This document shows positions 8,582 through 17,315 of a DNA stretch of 64,000 bases, piece by piece. Position numbers and translations under genes: made by a program. The stretch lies in the NCBI RefSeq assembly GCF_030929495.1, contig NZ_JAVFWN010000004.1, positions 248,001 to 312,000 on the forward strand, written 5' to 3'. The stretch's first letter is position 1; every line of letters starts with the position of its first letter. This stretch comes from Nocardioides sp. LHD-245 (GTDB taxonomy: Bacteria > Actinomycetota > Actinomycetes > Propionibacteriales > Nocardioidaceae). Under the pieces are notes generated by a model. It searched no databases and was not told the origin of the DNA. It saw only the letters and a program-made list of their open reading frames with translations.

Positions 8582-9178
8582 TCAGACGACCCCGGCGGCC
8601 TGGGCCACCTCGCGGTAGGCCGCCGCCAGGGAGGCGACCGTCTCGTGGGCGTTGAGGCCGCTCGGGTTGGGCACGACCCACAGCTCGGCGCCCGCCCACA
8701 GATCATCGAGCGTCTCGGGCTGGCGTCCGGGCGTGGCCTTCGGCAGCCCGAACGCGGTGCGGTACGCCGTGATGCCGGCGATCGCGACGACCCGGGGCCG
8801 GACCCGCGCCACGAGCTCGGTCAGCCGCACCCCGCCCTCCCGCAGCTCCTCGGCGCTCAGCTCCGACGCCTTCGCGGTCGCCCGGTGCACCACATTGCTG
8901 ATCCCGATCCCGCGCTCGCGCATCATCGCCCGGTCGGCGTCGCTCATCCCGTCGGCCGGGTCGACCGGCTCGGTGATCACCCCGCCGAGCAGCAGCGCCG
9001 GGTAGAAGCGGTTGCCCGGGTGCGCGAAGTGGGTCTGCGTCGCGGCGGTCCACAGCCCCGGGTTGATGCCGACGAAGAGCAGCTTCAGCTGCTGGTCGGG
9101 AGCATCGGGGAGCAGGTCGGGGACGACGGCGTCACGGAAGGACTCCAGCTCGGCTCGGGTGAAGGTGCGACGGGACAC
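8582..9178 (-). CDS. mug: mismatch-specific DNA glycosylase (MUG family)
   Basis: 198 residues from GTG 9178. Motif 1, GINPG (37-41), with Asn39 in the catalytic position of MUG/TDG enzymes, and motif 2, NPSGLNAH (171-178), are both present, as is the [10 protein letters not shown] segment. These enzymes excise uracil, thymine or ethenocytosine opposite guanine, the first step of base excision repair. The gene is divergent from a DNA methyltransferase 25 bp away, so they share a promoter region. A CAGGCT box six bases before the GTG suggests a leaderless transcript. Confidence 0.88.
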   Translation of the reverse strand: MSRRTFTRAELESFRDAVVPDLLPDAPDQQLKLLFVGINPGLWTAATQTHFAHPGNRFYPALLLGGVITEPVDPADGMSDADRAMMRERGIGISNVVHRATAKASELSAEELREGGVRLTELVARVRPRVVAIAGITAYRTAFGLPKATPGRQPETLDDLWAGAELWVVPNPSGLNAHETVASLAAAYREVAQAAGVV

Positions 9179-9203
9179 GAGGGGAGCCTGTCACGATGTG
9201 CCG

Positions 9204-10424
9204 ATGGGCATCGAGCCGGCCTGGAACACCTTCGCCGAGGGCGACAACCTCGACGTGCTCGCCGCCGTGCTCGAAGGCAGGACCGACGCGGTGCCGACGG
9301 AGTACGACCTGATCTATCTCGACCCGCCCTACAACACCGGCAACGACTTCGCCTATCGCGACGACTTCCGCGGCGCGCGGGGCGCGGGGGCGGCCGGCCG
9401 CCATGCGACCTGGGTGGCCTATCTGCGGCCCCGGATCGAGGCGGGGCACCGGGTGCTCGCCGACACCGGCGCGCTCTTCGTCAGCATCGACGATCACGAG
9501 GTGGCGCACCTGCGGCTGCTTCTCGACGAGGTGTACGGCGAGGCCAACTTCCTGGCCCAGGTCGTGGTCAACCTCAACCCGAAGGGGCGGCAGCTCGGCA
9601 AGGGGTTCGCGACGTCGCACGAGTACCTCCTCGTCTACGCCAAGGACGCCGCCCGCTGCGTGCTCGACGCGTCCTCGCCGCACACGGTGGTGGAATCCGA
9701 CTTCCCGCTCGAGGCGCCCGACGGACGCCGCTACCGGCGGCTGCCCCTGCGCAACACCAACAAGCGGTTCAACCCGCTCTCCACCCCGACCCTCCACTAC
9801 GCGCTCTGGGGCGACCCCGCGACCGGTCGGGTGGCGAGCGAGCCCTTCGACGGGGCGGTCGAGGTCAAGCCCGTCTTCGGCGACGGTACGCCGGCCGTGT
9901 GGCGCTGGTCCCGGCCGCGGATCGACGAACGCCCCGACGACCTCGAGTGCCGCATCGTGCGCGGCGCGCGCGGTGAGCGTGTGGACGTCTACCAGCGCGA
10001 CTGGCGGCACCCGGTCGGGGGCCGGCGCAAGAAGCTGCCCACCATCTGGCTCGCCGAGGAGGTCGGCTCCACGGACACCGCGGTCGCCGAGCTCAAGGAG
10101 CTGGTCGGCCACGTCTTCGAGTCACCCAAGCCGACCGGGCTGTTGCTGCGCGTCCTCGGGACGATGCCGGACGACGTCCGGGTGCTCGACTACTTCGCCG
10201 GCAGCGGCACCACGGGCCACGCCGTCGCGCTGGCCAATGCGGCCGACGGCGGGCGTCGTACCTGCTTGTCGGTGAACTCCGCCGAGCCCACCCGCGCCGG
10301 CTCCAACGCCGAGCGCGGAGGCCACACCACGGTCTCCGCGGTCACCCGGGCACGGCTGCGGGCCGTCGCGGAGCGGGTCGGCGGCGGCTTCGTCACCGTT
10401 GAGTTGCCGCCAACTCACCGTTGA
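9204..10424 (+). CDS. solitary DNA methyltransferase, beta class (type III Mod-like)
   Basis: 406 residues from ATG 9204 (a GTG at 9198 is also possible). Motif IV DPPY (residues 40-43, followed by NTGN) comes first, and the AdoMet-binding FAGSGTTGHA (about 331-340) lies near the C-terminus. This order defines the beta class, which methylates adenine N6 or cytosine N4. The region between contains LRNTNKRFNPL and VNLNPKGRQLGKGF, like Mod subunits of type III systems. No restriction (Res) gene is adjacent, so it looks like a solitary modification enzyme. It is divergent from the mismatch glycosylase. Recognition sequence unknown. Confidence 0.85.
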   Translation: MGIEPAWNTFAEGDNLDVLAAVLEGRTDAVPTEYDLIYLDPPYNTGNDFAYRDDFRGARGAGAAGRHATWVAYLRPRIEAGHRVLADTGALFVSIDDHEVAHLRLLLDEVYGEANFLAQVVVNLNPKGRQLGKGFATSHEYLLVYAKDAARCVLDASSPHTVVESDFPLEAPDGRRYRRLPLRNTNKRFNPLSTPTLHYALWGDPATGRVASEPFDGAVEVKPVFGDGTPAVWRWSRPRIDERPDDLECRIVRGARGERVDVYQRDWRHPVGGRRKKLPTIWLAEEVGSTDTAVAELKELVGHVFESPKPTGLLLRVLGTMPDDVRVLDYFAGSGTTGHAVALANAADGGRRTCLSVNSAEPTRAGSNAERGGHTTVSAVTRARLRAVAERVGGGFVTVELPPTHR

Positions 10425-10490
10425 GTCGCCACCAACTCACTGCTGAGTTTGCGGCAACTCAACGGTGAGGAAGTGGCAACTCAACGGTGA
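10393..10490. repeat. cluster of 14-bp repeats in inverted arrangement between convergent genes
   Basis: The unit TCACCGTTGAGTTG occurs at 10393, with variants at about 10414 and 10437 in the same orientation (spacing 21 and 23). It then occurs twice in reverse (CAACTCAACGGTGA, at about 10455 and 10477). The outer arm 10393-10410 is an exact 18-bp inverted match to 10451-10468. The first copies encode the last residues of the methyltransferase. The array lies where the methyltransferase and the acyltransferase converge, so a bidirectional terminator is the simplest role. Confidence 0.7.
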
Positions 10491-10496
10491 GCGGAC

Positions 10497-11978
10497 TCAG
10501 GAGACTCCCGCGGCCTTCTCCAGCGCGGCCAGCTCGTCGTCGAGGAAGGTCAGCAGCCGCTGCAGGTGCGGGACGGTCCGGCGGCAGCCGGTGAGCCCGA
10601 AGCCCATGTTGCCGGCGTACGACGTGCAGGTGATGTTGAGCGCCATGCCGTTGATCGGGATCGAGACGGGGTAGTTGCCGACCAGCTGCGCGCCGTTCCA
10701 GTAGTGGGGGACGCGCGGGCCGGGAACGTTGCTGATGATCAGGTTGTAGGGCGGCCGGACGATGCCCTGCATCCGCAGCATCGGCACCACGATCGACGGC
10801 GCCATCCCGATCGCGCTCATCGCCACGATCTGGGTGGGCGTCATCGAGGACAGCGCCTCCTTGCCGTCCTTCATCGACTGGCTGATCGTGCGCAGCCGGT
10901 CGGCCGGATCGGCCTTGTCGGTGGCCAGGCGGACCATGACCGAGCCGATCGCGTTGCCGCCGTCGCCCGGATGGCCGGCGGGCGTCCCGGCCTGGCGGGC
11001 CTTGAGTCCGACCGGGACCATCGACACCATCGACTGGTCGGGCAGTGCGTCGAGCTCGGTGAGATAGGTCCGCATCGCGCCGCTGCACATGGCGAGCACG
11101 ACGTCGTTGATCGTCGTGCCGGTGGCCTTGCCGACGCCGCGGATCCGCTCCACCGGCCAGTCCTGGGCGGCGAACCGGCGGGCGCCGGTGATCGACTGGT
11201 TGAAGATCGTGCGCGGGGCGGCCAGGGACACCGCGGAGGTCTCGTTGCGCAGGCCCTTGCGCAGCGTCTTCACCAGCGCGAGCGGCATGCCGGCCGCGTC
11301 CGCGCTGACGCTGAGCGCCGTGCGGACGACGTCGCCCGGCAGGTCCGCGACGGTGCGGGCCGCGGTGGTCGCGGCGTCGACCGCCGCGGCGGGCAGCGAG
11401 TCCGGACCCACCGGCTCGGGGCGATGCCGGGCGGTGGCGCGGCCCGCGCCGTCGGCGAAGGGCGCGGGCATCGCGCGACGCTCGGGATCGGAGGACAGCA
11501 CGCTCGCCATCAGCCGCATCGCGGAGATGCCGTCGACGAGGGCGTGGTGCAGCTTGGTGTACATCGCGACCCGGCCGTCGGCCAGGCCCTCGATCACGTG
11601 GGTCTCCCACAGCGGCCGCTCCCACGCGAGCCGCGTGGAGTGCAGCCGGCCGACCAGCTCGAGCAGCTCGCGGACCCGGCCCGGCTGGGGGAGCGCGCTG
11701 TGCCGCACGTGGTGCTCGACGTCGAACTGCTCGTCCTCGCGCCAGACCAGCGTGCCGCCGGTGCGGACCGACCGATGGGGGTGCTTGAGGAAGAGCGGCG
11801 CGATCCGGCCGGTGTCGCGCATCGACTCGAACATCTCCCGGACGAAGTCGGAACCCGCGTCCGCCGGCGGCTCGAAGAGCTGGAGACCACCCACGTGCAT
11901 CGGCATGTTGCGGTTCTCGGCGAGGAGGAACGCGGTGGCGGTCGGGTCGATCAGCCGGTTGCCGGGAACGGAGACCAC
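10497..11978 (-). CDS. wax ester synthase/diacylglycerol acyltransferase (WS/DGAT)
   Basis: 493 residues from GTG 11978, chosen because an AAAGGGG ribosome-binding site lies seven bases upstream and the family N-terminus (ML/NPLSPTDAxFL-like, here GNRLIDPTATAFLL) follows at once. The catalytic HHxxxDG motif is HHALVDG (residues 144-150). PLWETHVIEGL before it and the C-terminal NVPGP and YPVSIP segments are also typical. These enzymes esterify diacylglycerol or fatty alcohols with acyl-CoA to make storage lipids at the membrane. It is monocistronic, with repeats at its 3' end. Substrate preference cannot be read. Confidence 0.9.
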   Translation of the reverse strand: MVSVPGNRLIDPTATAFLLAENRNMPMHVGGLQLFEPPADAGSDFVREMFESMRDTGRIAPLFLKHPHRSVRTGGTLVWREDEQFDVEHHVRHSALPQPGRVRELLELVGRLHSTRLAWERPLWETHVIEGLADGRVAMYTKLHHALVDGISAMRLMASVLSSDPERRAMPAPFADGAGRATARHRPEPVGPDSLPAAAVDAATTAARTVADLPGDVVRTALSVSADAAGMPLALVKTLRKGLRNETSAVSLAAPRTIFNQSITGARRFAAQDWPVERIRGVGKATGTTINDVVLAMCSGAMRTYLTELDALPDQSMVSMVPVGLKARQAGTPAGHPGDGGNAIGSVMVRLATDKADPADRLRTISQSMKDGKEALSSMTPTQIVAMSAIGMAPSIVVPMLRMQGIVRPPYNLIISNVPGPRVPHYWNGAQLVGNYPVSIPINGMALNITCTSYAGNMGFGLTGCRRTVPHLQRLLTFLDDELAALEKAAGVS

Positions 11979-12128
11979 GGAGCAGCCCCTTTCGTCGCAG
12001 GTGCCCCGATCCTTGCGCTTCGTGACGGGCGTCACAAGCGGAACGCCGCAGTCGCCCGCGTCGGGAGCGGAGGCGTGACCGGCCACCCGGTGGGGTAGGA
12101 GGGCCGCACGCGACGATGGGAAGAGGCC

Positions 12129-13652
12129 TTGAGCACGATCACCCCGCCCGGCTGGTACCCGGACGGCGACGGCTGGGAGCGGCGCTGGGACGGCGACGCC
12201 TGGACCGACGACCGCCGGCTGATGACGAGGTTCGCACCGGCCGACGAGACGACCAGGGTCCGGTCCGCGCCCGTGCCGCCGGCGGCGTACCCGACGCCTC
12301 CGGCTGCCCACCCGCAGCCCACCCCCGATCCGACCGCCACGCCACCCACGGTCTACGCCGTGCCGGTGCGGCACGGGCAGGTCCCGCCGCTCGGGTACGC
12401 CGGACCGGCCACTCCGCTCGCCCCGCCTGCCGCGGCCGTCCCGTCCGCTCCCGTCCGCCGCGGCCGTCTCGGCCTGTGGCTCGCCCTCGCCGTCGTCCTG
12501 GTGCTCCTGGCCGGCGCCGCGGGGACCCTCGCCGCGCTGCGCCCGTGGGAGGACGGCGACCCGGCCACCGTGGCGGGCGACGGCCCGGGCGGCTCCGACG
12601 AGTCCGGCCGCACCGTCGCGATCCAGGGGGACGTCGACGGCGACGGGCACGGTGACGCCGTCTACTACTTCTCCCCGGACTACGACAGCACCCGGCGGAT
12701 CACCGCGTCCAGCAACGGCACGGTGTTCACCACGAGCGAGCTCGCCGTCGAGGAGTCCCGCGAGCCCGACGAGCTCTCCCTCGACTGGGACGGCGACGGC
12801 GTCAACGAGGCGCTCACCTGGGCCTTCGTCGGCGACGCCAGGCAGCTGACCCTGTCGTCGTCCGACCGCGAGTTCCCCGGCGACCAGACCTTCCGGCTGC
12901 AGCTGTCGTCGCTCGAGGAGTACGGCCTGCGGATCCAGGTCCAACCCGGCGACTTCGACGGCGACGGCGATGTCGACCTCGCCGTCGCCGGCCCCAACGA
13001 CCGGAGCGTCGACGTCCAGGTCCTCATCGGCGACGGGTCGGGAGGGTTCGCCGAGCCGGTCCGCTGGGCCGCGCTGTCCAACGCCACGGTGGACTCGACC
13101 GAGATCCGGGCCGGCGACTTCGACCACGACGGCAGGGCCGATCTGTGGACCCGGCTCCCGGCGGAGAAGCTGGCGGACGAGGACTACTCCGGCTACTACT
13201 CCGGCGACCAGGGCTACGCGATGCTCACCTCGACCGGCGCCGACTTCGAGGTCGGGGCGGTGTACGAGAACGACATCTACGCCGACGCCCAGCTCGTCGG
13301 CGACGTCACCGGCGACGGCACGACCAGCCTGGTCACCGTCGAGGCCAGCAGCTACGACGAGGCCGTCGCGATCAAGGTCTACGACCTGGCCTCGGGACAG
13401 CCGCGGGAGGTGGCCGGCTTCACCGGGTCGTCCACGATCGGCAAGCGCAGCCTCCAGGGCGCCACGCTCAGCGACGTCGACGGCGACGGCCGCGGTGACG
13501 TCGTGTTCGTGGTCAAGGCACCCCAGGAGTCCAAGTTCACCGGGGTCCAGGTGATGAGGTCGACCGGCACGTCGTTCGAGCCCGCGACGGTGTGGGCCGA
13601 GACGCCGCCGTGCGACGACGCGGACTGCCGGATCGAGTTCCTCGGGTCCTGA
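12129..13652 (+). CDS. DUF2510 / membrane / VCBS-FG-GAP repeat protein
   Basis: 507 residues from TTG 12129. The N-terminus PPGWYPDGDGWERRWDGDAW (6-25) is a DUF2510 module. A Pro/Ala-rich linker follows to about 110, then a membrane helix at 115-136. The C-terminal extracytoplasmic part has at least four FG-GAP/VCBS-type calcium-binding loops of the form DxDxDGxxD: DVDGDGHGD, DFDGDGDVD, DFDHDGRAD and DVDGDGRGD. This suggests a membrane-tethered beta-propeller exposed outside the cell. DUF2510 is generally cytoplasmic, so the protein spans the membrane. No enzymatic motif is visible; partner and role are unknown. Confidence 0.72.
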   Translation: MSTITPPGWYPDGDGWERRWDGDAWTDDRRLMTRFAPADETTRVRSAPVPPAAYPTPPAAHPQPTPDPTATPPTVYAVPVRHGQVPPLGYAGPATPLAPPAAAVPSAPVRRGRLGLWLALAVVLVLLAGAAGTLAALRPWEDGDPATVAGDGPGGSDESGRTVAIQGDVDGDGHGDAVYYFSPDYDSTRRITASSNGTVFTTSELAVEESREPDELSLDWDGDGVNEALTWAFVGDARQLTLSSSDREFPGDQTFRLQLSSLEEYGLRIQVQPGDFDGDGDVDLAVAGPNDRSVDVQVLIGDGSGGFAEPVRWAALSNATVDSTEIRAGDFDHDGRADLWTRLPAEKLADEDYSGYYSGDQGYAMLTSTGADFEVGAVYENDIYADAQLVGDVTGDGTTSLVTVEASSYDEAVAIKVYDLASGQPREVAGFTGSSTIGKRSLQGATLSDVDGDGRGDVVFVVKAPQESKFTGVQVMRSTGTSFEPATVWAETPPCDDADCRIEFLGS

Positions 13653-13664
13653 GTCGGCCGTCGC

Positions 13665-14792
13665 CTACAGCCCGGCCTTCAGCTCGGACACGACCGAGTC
13701 CACCACGGCGACCAGGTCGTTGCCGGTGCGCTCGGCGACCGCGCGCTGGCGGGCGTACGACGGGCCGCGGGTCGCGATCTCCAGCACCGAGGCCAGCTCC
13801 GCCGTGCAGCCGAGCCGCTGCGCGACCGGCTCCAGACGAGGCACCAGCTCGGCGAGGTCCTCGGTGACCAGCCGCTCGCGCGACGCGCCGTCGAGGATCA
13901 CGATCGCGTCGACGCCGTACCGGGCGGCGCGCCACTTGTTCTCCTGCACATGCCAGGGCGGCATCGTGGTCAGTGTCTCACCGGCCGCGACCCGCTCGTC
14001 GAGCCAGACCACCAGGCAGTGCATGAGCGCCACCAGCGCCTCCATGTCGGCCAGCGTGGAGACGCCGTCGCAGATGCGGTTCTCGAGCGTGCCGTGCTTG
14101 ATCGCGGGGCGCAGGTCCCAGCGGATCTCGCTGAGCTCGTCGATGACGCCGGTCGTGATCTGGTCGTGGGCGAAGTGCTCGAACTCCGCCCATGTCTCGA
14201 ACTGGAAGGGCAGGCCGGCGGTGGGCAGCTGCTGGAACATCAGCGCCCGGTTGGAGGCGTACCCGGTGTCGATGCCCATCCAGATCGGCGAGGACGCCGA
14301 GAGCGCCTGGAGGTGGGGGTAGTAGGTCAGCAGGCCGGTGAGGACCTGCATCACGCGGTCCCGCTCCGGCAGCCCGACGTGCACGTGCACGCCCCAGATG
14401 AGCATCTGCCGTCCCCACCACTGCGTGCGGTTGATCAGCTCGGCGTACCGGTGGCCCTCGGTGAGCTGCTGCCCGGTCCAGTCCGCGAACGGATGGGTCC
14501 CGGCGCCGTACAGGTCCAGGTCGAGGTCGTCGGCCGCGGCGGCGACGTACCGCAGGGTGTCGCGCAGGTCGGCCATCGCCTCCCCGACCGTCCCGCAGAC
14601 GCCGGTCACGACCTCGACGGTGTTCTTGAGCAGCTCCTTGTGCAGCTTGCCCGGCGCGGGCATCCGTGGCTTGGCCCGCGCGAAGAGGTGGGCGGCGTCG
14701 TTGCGGAGGTCGCGCGTGCGCCGGTCGACCAGCGCGAACTCCCACTCCACCCCCAGGGTCGGCGCGGGCGAGCCGTGGAAGTCGATGCGCAC
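13665..14792 (-). CDS. GCS2-type glutamate-cysteine ligase / carboxylate-amine ligase (YbdK family)
   Basis: 375 residues from GTG 14792; a TACGCT box six bases upstream supports a leaderless start. GVEWEFALVD (14-23) is the strand carrying the first metal-binding glutamate. WGVHVHVGLPERD, then a Glu/Asn-rich segment HGTLENRICDG, complete the active site of the GCS2 family. These enzymes join glutamate, or another carboxylate, to an amine such as cysteine using ATP. Actinobacteria use relatives in mycothiol-independent or ergothioneine pathways, but no egt genes are adjacent. The exact substrate is therefore uncertain. Confidence 0.8.
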   Translation of the reverse strand: MRIDFHGSPAPTLGVEWEFALVDRRTRDLRNDAAHLFARAKPRMPAPGKLHKELLKNTVEVVTGVCGTVGEAMADLRDTLRYVAAAADDLDLDLYGAGTHPFADWTGQQLTEGHRYAELINRTQWWGRQMLIWGVHVHVGLPERDRVMQVLTGLLTYYPHLQALSASSPIWMGIDTGYASNRALMFQQLPTAGLPFQFETWAEFEHFAHDQITTGVIDELSEIRWDLRPAIKHGTLENRICDGVSTLADMEALVALMHCLVVWLDERVAAGETLTTMPPWHVQENKWRAARYGVDAIVILDGASRERLVTEDLAELVPRLEPVAQRLGCTAELASVLEIATRGPSYARQRAVAERTGNDLVAVVDSVVSELKAGL

Positions 14793-14835
14793 GTCGCCAG
14801 CGTAGGGCCGCGCGTGGACCTGACACCATGGCGAC

Positions 14836-16182
14836 ATGGACGATCTGCGGACCCTGCACCGCACGCTCGACCTGTGTCTCAAGGTGGGGGAGGTGCTGCT
14901 CTCGTCGGGGGCCGGCGCCCCCGACGTGGTGGCGACGATGCGGGCGCTGGCCCGGTCGCTCGGCGTACGTCATACGCAGGTCGACGTGACCTTCACCTCG
15001 CTGGCCATGAGTGTCCAGCAGGGACCGGACGAGGCCCCCGTCGTGCAGCTCCGCGCGGTGACCCAGCGCGAGATCGACTACGAGGACCTCACCCGCGTCG
15101 ACCATCTGGTGCGCGAGGTCGTCGCCGGCCACACCGACCTCGAGGGCGCCCGGACCGAGGTGGCGCGGATCGTCTCCTCCGGGCACGGGCGGCCGCGCTG
15201 GGCCGCGACGCTGGGGTGGGGCCTGATGTGCGCGGGCGTAGGGCTCCAGCTCGGCGGCAACCTCGTCGTCGTCCTCGTGGCGATGCTGGCGGCGATCTGC
15301 ATCGACCGGCTCCAGCTGCTGATGACCCGGCGCCGGCTGCCGGGCTTCTATCAGCAGGTGGCCGGCGGCGTGGTGGCCACCGTGCTCGCGGCGCTCGGCA
15401 CCCGGCTGGCCGAGCCGTGGGTGCACCTCAACGCGTCCCTGGTCGTGACCGCCAACATCATCATGCTGCTCGCCGGCATCGGTTTCATGGGCGCGATCCA
15501 GGACGCGCTGTCGGGCTTCTTCGTCACCGGCGGCGCGCGGATCCTCGAGGCGGTGCTCGCCACTGCCGGCATCATCGCCGGTGTCAGCGGCGGACTGTCC
15601 CTGTGCGCCGCGGTCGGCCTGGACATCCCGGAGCTCACCCTGCCCCGCTTCGACCTGGTCGGCGTGAGCGCGCTCGGCGTGGGCGGCGCGGTCGCGGCGG
15701 CGGCCTTCGCGTTCGCGTCGTACGCGCCGCTGCGCACCCTGCTCCCCATCGGCATCCTCGGCGGCGTCGCGCTCGTGGTCACCCAGCTGGTGGTCGAGGC
15801 CGGGTTCGGGCGGACCTGGGCGGTCGGTCTCGCGGCCTTCCTGATCGGTCTCTTCGGCTACACGGTCGGTCGCACCTTCCGGGTGCCGCCCCTCGTGGTC
15901 GTCGTCTCCGCCGTGGTGCCGCTGCTGCCCGGGCTCTCGATCTACCGCGGTCTGTTCCTGCTCGGCGAGGACGGCGGGGGACAGGCGGCCCAGGGCCTGC
16001 TCGCCATGGTCACCGCCGCCTCGATCGCCATCGCCCTGGCCTCCGGGGTGATCCTCGGCGAGTACGTCGCCCAGCCGGTCATGCGCGAGGCCCGCCGGGT
16101 GGAGGCCCGTCTGGCCGGTCCCCGCCTCGTCGGTGTCACCCGGGTCCGCCGTCGCCCCCGGGCTCGCGCGCGGGGACGCTGA
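14836..16182 (+). CDS. thrE: ThrE-family threonine/serine exporter
   Basis: 448 residues from ATG 14836. The N-terminal 120 residues are soluble (LCLKVGEVLLSSGAGAPDVV), followed by about ten membrane helices in two groups. This is the fusion of the ThrE and ThrE_2 (DUF1212/DUF3815) domains seen in Corynebacterium ThrE. Helices start near residue 132 (WAATLGWGLMCAGVGLQLGG), and a second group follows after residue 265. The soluble domain was proposed to act in substrate handling. It is divergent from the GCS2-type ligase, sharing a 43-bp control region. Likely role: proton-driven export of threonine and serine. Confidence 0.87.
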   Translation: MDDLRTLHRTLDLCLKVGEVLLSSGAGAPDVVATMRALARSLGVRHTQVDVTFTSLAMSVQQGPDEAPVVQLRAVTQREIDYEDLTRVDHLVREVVAGHTDLEGARTEVARIVSSGHGRPRWAATLGWGLMCAGVGLQLGGNLVVVLVAMLAAICIDRLQLLMTRRRLPGFYQQVAGGVVATVLAALGTRLAEPWVHLNASLVVTANIIMLLAGIGFMGAIQDALSGFFVTGGARILEAVLATAGIIAGVSGGLSLCAAVGLDIPELTLPRFDLVGVSALGVGGAVAAAAFAFASYAPLRTLLPIGILGGVALVVTQLVVEAGFGRTWAVGLAAFLIGLFGYTVGRTFRVPPLVVVVSAVVPLLPGLSIYRGLFLLGEDGGGQAAQGLLAMVTAASIAIALASGVILGEYVAQPVMREARRVEARLAGPRLVGVTRVRRRPRARARGR

Positions 16183-16315
16183 GGGCCGCGCGTGACACGG
16201 AGGTTTCACCGGACGTTTCCGTGGGAGGCTCCTCACGCTTCCCGGGACGCGGCGGAGCGCCGCGAGCATCCGGGATGCGCAACACGATCATCCGCCTGAC
16301 TACGGGAGAAAACCC

Positions 16316-16594
16316 ATGAAGAAGACCACCCTCGGCCTCGGCAGCATCATTCTCGCGGCCGCCTTCTCGCTCACCGCGTGCGGTGGCGCCGACGAGGGCA
16401 AGCTCGCCGAGGAGTACTGCGAGCTGGCCAAGGACGCCCAGGAGGCGGCCGAGTCGGGTGACGCCGACAAGGTGCAGAAGGCGTCCGACGCGCTCCTGAA
16501 GTGGGCCGAGGACAACAAGGACGAGAAGGGCGACGAGAAGGAGTTCACCGACGCCGTCAAGGACGAGTGCGGCGACGTGGCCAACCTGTCCTGA
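16316..16594 (+). CDS. small lipoprotein of unknown function
   Basis: 92 residues from ATG 16316, with ribosome-binding site GGGAGAA nine to ten bases upstream. A lipoprotein signal ends in LTAC (19-22), so Cys22 is the acylation site. The mature part is a short, highly charged Lys/Glu/Asp helical protein with two further cysteines (in EEYCEL and DECGD) that could form a disulphide. It is followed directly by a strong hairpin terminator and preceded by 133 bp of non-coding DNA, so it is transcribed alone. I do not recognise the family. Confidence 0.75.
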   Translation: MKKTTLGLGSIILAAAFSLTACGGADEGKLAEEYCELAKDAQEAAESGDADKVQKASDALLKWAEDNKDEKGDEKEFTDAVKDECGDVANLS

Positions 16595-16609
16595 TCTGAT
16601 CGCGTCTCG

Positions 16610-16643
16610 CGAGCCGGGTTCCCCCTGTGGGGAGCCCGGCTCG
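16610..16643 (+). terminator. hairpin terminator after the small lipoprotein gene
   Basis: A 15-bp stem (CGAGCCGGGTTCCCC, 16610-16624, with GGGGAGCCCGGCTCG, 16629-16643, one G-T pair) with a four-base loop. There is no T run, as is common in high-GC actinobacteria. It also separates the lipoprotein gene from the convergent TetR gene. Confidence 0.75.
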
Positions 16644-16668
16644 TCGCCTTCTCGGCCCTCCCCGACGG

Positions 16669-17265
16669 TCAGGGCAGGGTGTCGATGATGGCGGGCAGGG
16701 AGGTGGTGATCACCTGCAGCAGGTCGTCGCGGGACAGGCCGGCCGGGGTGTCGCACCAGGTGAGCACGAGGTCCTCGACCATGGCCTGCCAGGCGTGGAT
16801 GACCAGGCGCACGGCCGGGGTGTCGGGCAGCTCGAGGGTGCCGGTGTCGACGGTGAAGAAGCGGTCGGCGAGGGCGGCGAAGGTGGTCTCGTAGATGGCG
16901 CGGAGCGCGTCATTGCTCCCCGACGCGGCCTTGACCAGCGAGCGGTAGCCGGCCTGGTTGGAGACGACATAGTCGACGTAGCCGGTGAGCGAGCCGAGCA
17001 GCCGCTCGAGCGGCTCGCCCTCGGCCGGGGGAGCGGTGCGGGCGTAGAGGTCGTCCGCCGCGTGCTGGACGACGGCCTCGTAGAAGCCCTGCTTGCCGCC
17101 GAAGTAGTGGTAGAGCAGGCCGCGCGAGATCCCGGCCTCCACCGCGAGGGCGTCGATGGAGAGCTCGTCGAGCGACCGCGTGGCGAGCAGCCGGACGCCG
17201 ATGTCGAGGAGCTGGGTACGTCGCTCGTCCGGCGAGAGCCGGGTGCGGGAGGTGGGCGCGGTCAC
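16669..17265 (-). CDS. TetR-family repressor, divergent from the monooxygenase operon
   Basis: 198 residues if it starts at GTG 17265, where a TAGGAT box lies seven bases upstream; an ATG at 17274 would add three residues. The N-terminal HTH is clear (IDALAVEAGISRGLLYHYFG, 37-56), followed by a helical ligand-binding domain ending in LPAIIDTLP. The shared control region holds a palindrome overlapping both its own -10 box and the -35 box of the monooxygenase promoter. It is the probable repressor of the monooxygenase-SDR-FUSC operon, much as EthR sits beside the monooxygenase EthA in mycobacteria. Confidence 0.85.
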   Translation of the reverse strand: MTAPTSRTRLSPDERRTQLLDIGVRLLATRSLDELSIDALAVEAGISRGLLYHYFGGKQGFYEAVVQHAADDLYARTAPPAEGEPLERLLGSLTGYVDYVVSNQAGYRSLVKAASGSNDALRAIYETTFAALADRFFTVDTGTLELPDTPAVRLVIHAWQAMVEDLVLTWCDTPAGLSRDDLLQVITTSLPAIIDTLP

Positions 17266-17275
17266 GTGGCCCATC

Positions 17276-17308
17276 CTATTGACAGATGTTCAATAGCGCC
17301 AATAGCGT
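17276..17308 (+). promoter_or_regulatory. operator and promoter of the monooxygenase operon
   Basis: Arms CTATTGA (17276-17282) and TCAATAG (17290-17296) form a 21-bp operator-like palindrome. On the plus strand it contains a perfect -35 box TTGACA (17279-17284), followed after 18 bp by TAGCGT (17303-17308). The monooxygenase ATG is only seven bases later, so the transcript should be leaderless. On the minus strand the left arm overlaps the TetR -10 box TAGGAT (17273-17278). Repressor binding here would block both directions. Confidence 0.65.
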
Positions 17309-17315
17309 CCTTCCC

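Noticed and set aside
11979..13127. Upstream extension of the WS/DGAT frame
   Set aside because: The extension runs antisense to the DUF2510-VCBS gene and has no family character; the family N-terminus starts at 11978.
17286..17315. Earlier ATG for the monooxygenase
   Set aside because: It lies within the operator and before the -10 box TAGCGT, so it would not be on the transcript.
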